Shown: one piece after another, positions 63,726 through 64,000 of the stretch | Numbering within the stretch: position 1 is the first letter of the stretch | Layout: every line of letters begins with the position of its first letter | Source of the DNA: Cognataquiflexum rubidum | GTDB lineage: Bacteria > Bacteroidota > Bacteroidia > Cytophagales > Cyclobacteriaceae | Direction: 5' to 3' | Length of the DNA stretch: 64,000 nt | Assembly: GCF_022538115.1 (NCBI RefSeq) | Contig: NZ_JAKZAL010000003.1 | Location: 186,001-250,000 of the forward strand | Program-made: the position numbers and the translations under genes | The notes under the pieces: generated by a model | Seen by the model: the letters and a program-made list of their open reading frames with translations, nothing else | Database searches by the model: none | What the model was told of the DNA's origin: nothing

Positions 63726-64000
63726 AGTTTTTCAGCTAAAACCATTCTTTTTATTCCATACCCTCTGCCTACGTGTCCTGTTTCCTTGCCGCCAAGTAGG
63801 AACTATCCAAATCCACTGTTCAGGGGTTGAGTCTCACTTGATTTCATCGCCTCACGCGCATTGTGCATGAACATCCTGGCTGTTTGAGAACGAACAGCAT
63901 AGCGTTATCCACCTGAAGGACTGAAAGACTTTTGGTGGTAGTTGCCATTTCAAAGCAGATGTAAAATGCCTTCAATAGCCCAAACTTCACCATATTAAAC
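63726..64000 (-). pseudogene. IS1595-type transposase remnant, frameshifted, cut by the window end
   Basis: Read on the minus strand, one frame gives AFYICFEMATTTKSLSVLQV and another gives MFMHNAREAMKSSETQPLN then GGKETGHVGRGYGIKR. Together these follow the order of IS1595/ISXO2-like transposases, in which a helix-rich region leads to VDxxxxGGKExGxxGR. At least two frameshifts separate the pieces, so it is inactive. The rest lies beyond the window. Confidence 0.65.

Overview
The window looks like chromosome of a Bacteroidota bacterium, most likely Cytophagales in or near the Cyclobacteriaceae. The evidence is a type IX secretion PorV/PorU-like pair, a carotenoid lycopene cyclase, -7 boxes of the Bacteroidota form TAnnTTTG, few Shine-Dalgarno sites and several TTG starts, many SPI/SPII-exported proteins, DUF1343 (NamZ) and PVC-type heme/HEAT proteins, and GxxExxY and DUF6515 genes. 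No rRNA, tRNA, CRISPR or intact transposon was seen. This placement is inference from gene content, not from a marker tree.

Layout. 1-3.4 kb: end of an MscS channel, an acetyltransferase, lycopene cyclase and an exported amidohydrolase. 3.6-7.9 kb: a beta-CASP nuclease and a padR-pspC operon with a candidate operator. 7.9-14 kb: porV-like gene followed by a very large C25 sortase-like gene. 14-24.7 kb: mostly housekeeping (DUF6515/DUF2092 pair, TVP38, PLP gamma-synthase, a PIN toxin-antitoxin pair, SDR, GNAT, VOC, SGNH hydrolase, SUI1 factor, Usp, menA). 24.7-36.9 kb: gpx, argS, a GxxExxY nuclease-like gene enclosed by inverted iteron-like repeats, arginase, an amino-acid permease, an aminotransferase, glgX, arginine decarboxylase and a D-threonine-aldolase-like enzyme. 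37-45.6 kb: a giant heme/HEAT lipoprotein translationally coupled to a PIG-L deacetylase, Dabb, lipocalin-like, NamZ, LolC/E-like permease and a GT2 enzyme.

45.6-47.4 kb is an AT-rich island (PIN toxin, antitoxin, two-TM protein) between two 126-bp direct repeats; the repeats carry the 5' leader and first 11 codons of the ATP-grasp gene at the right end. 48.3-56.3 kb holds the his genes hisG-hisD-hisC-hisB, preceded by a canonical promoter, a His-rich leader peptide and an attenuator hairpin, and is unusually rich in dispersed G-poor and palindromic repeats, including inside the his operon. 56.3-63.4 kb: a LytTR regulator/barrel/serine hydrolase operon, a third PIN pair, a class-A-like serine hydrolase and three exported proteins, one with 44 collagen-type Gly-X-Y triplets. 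The window ends in a frameshifted IS1595-type transposase remnant.

The most unusual items are the GxxExxY unit (27115-27610), the repeat-flanked toxin-antitoxin island (45588-47431), the his leader with its stop codon in the terminator loop (51070-51203), and the shared repeat leader in front of hisD and an rraA-like gene.
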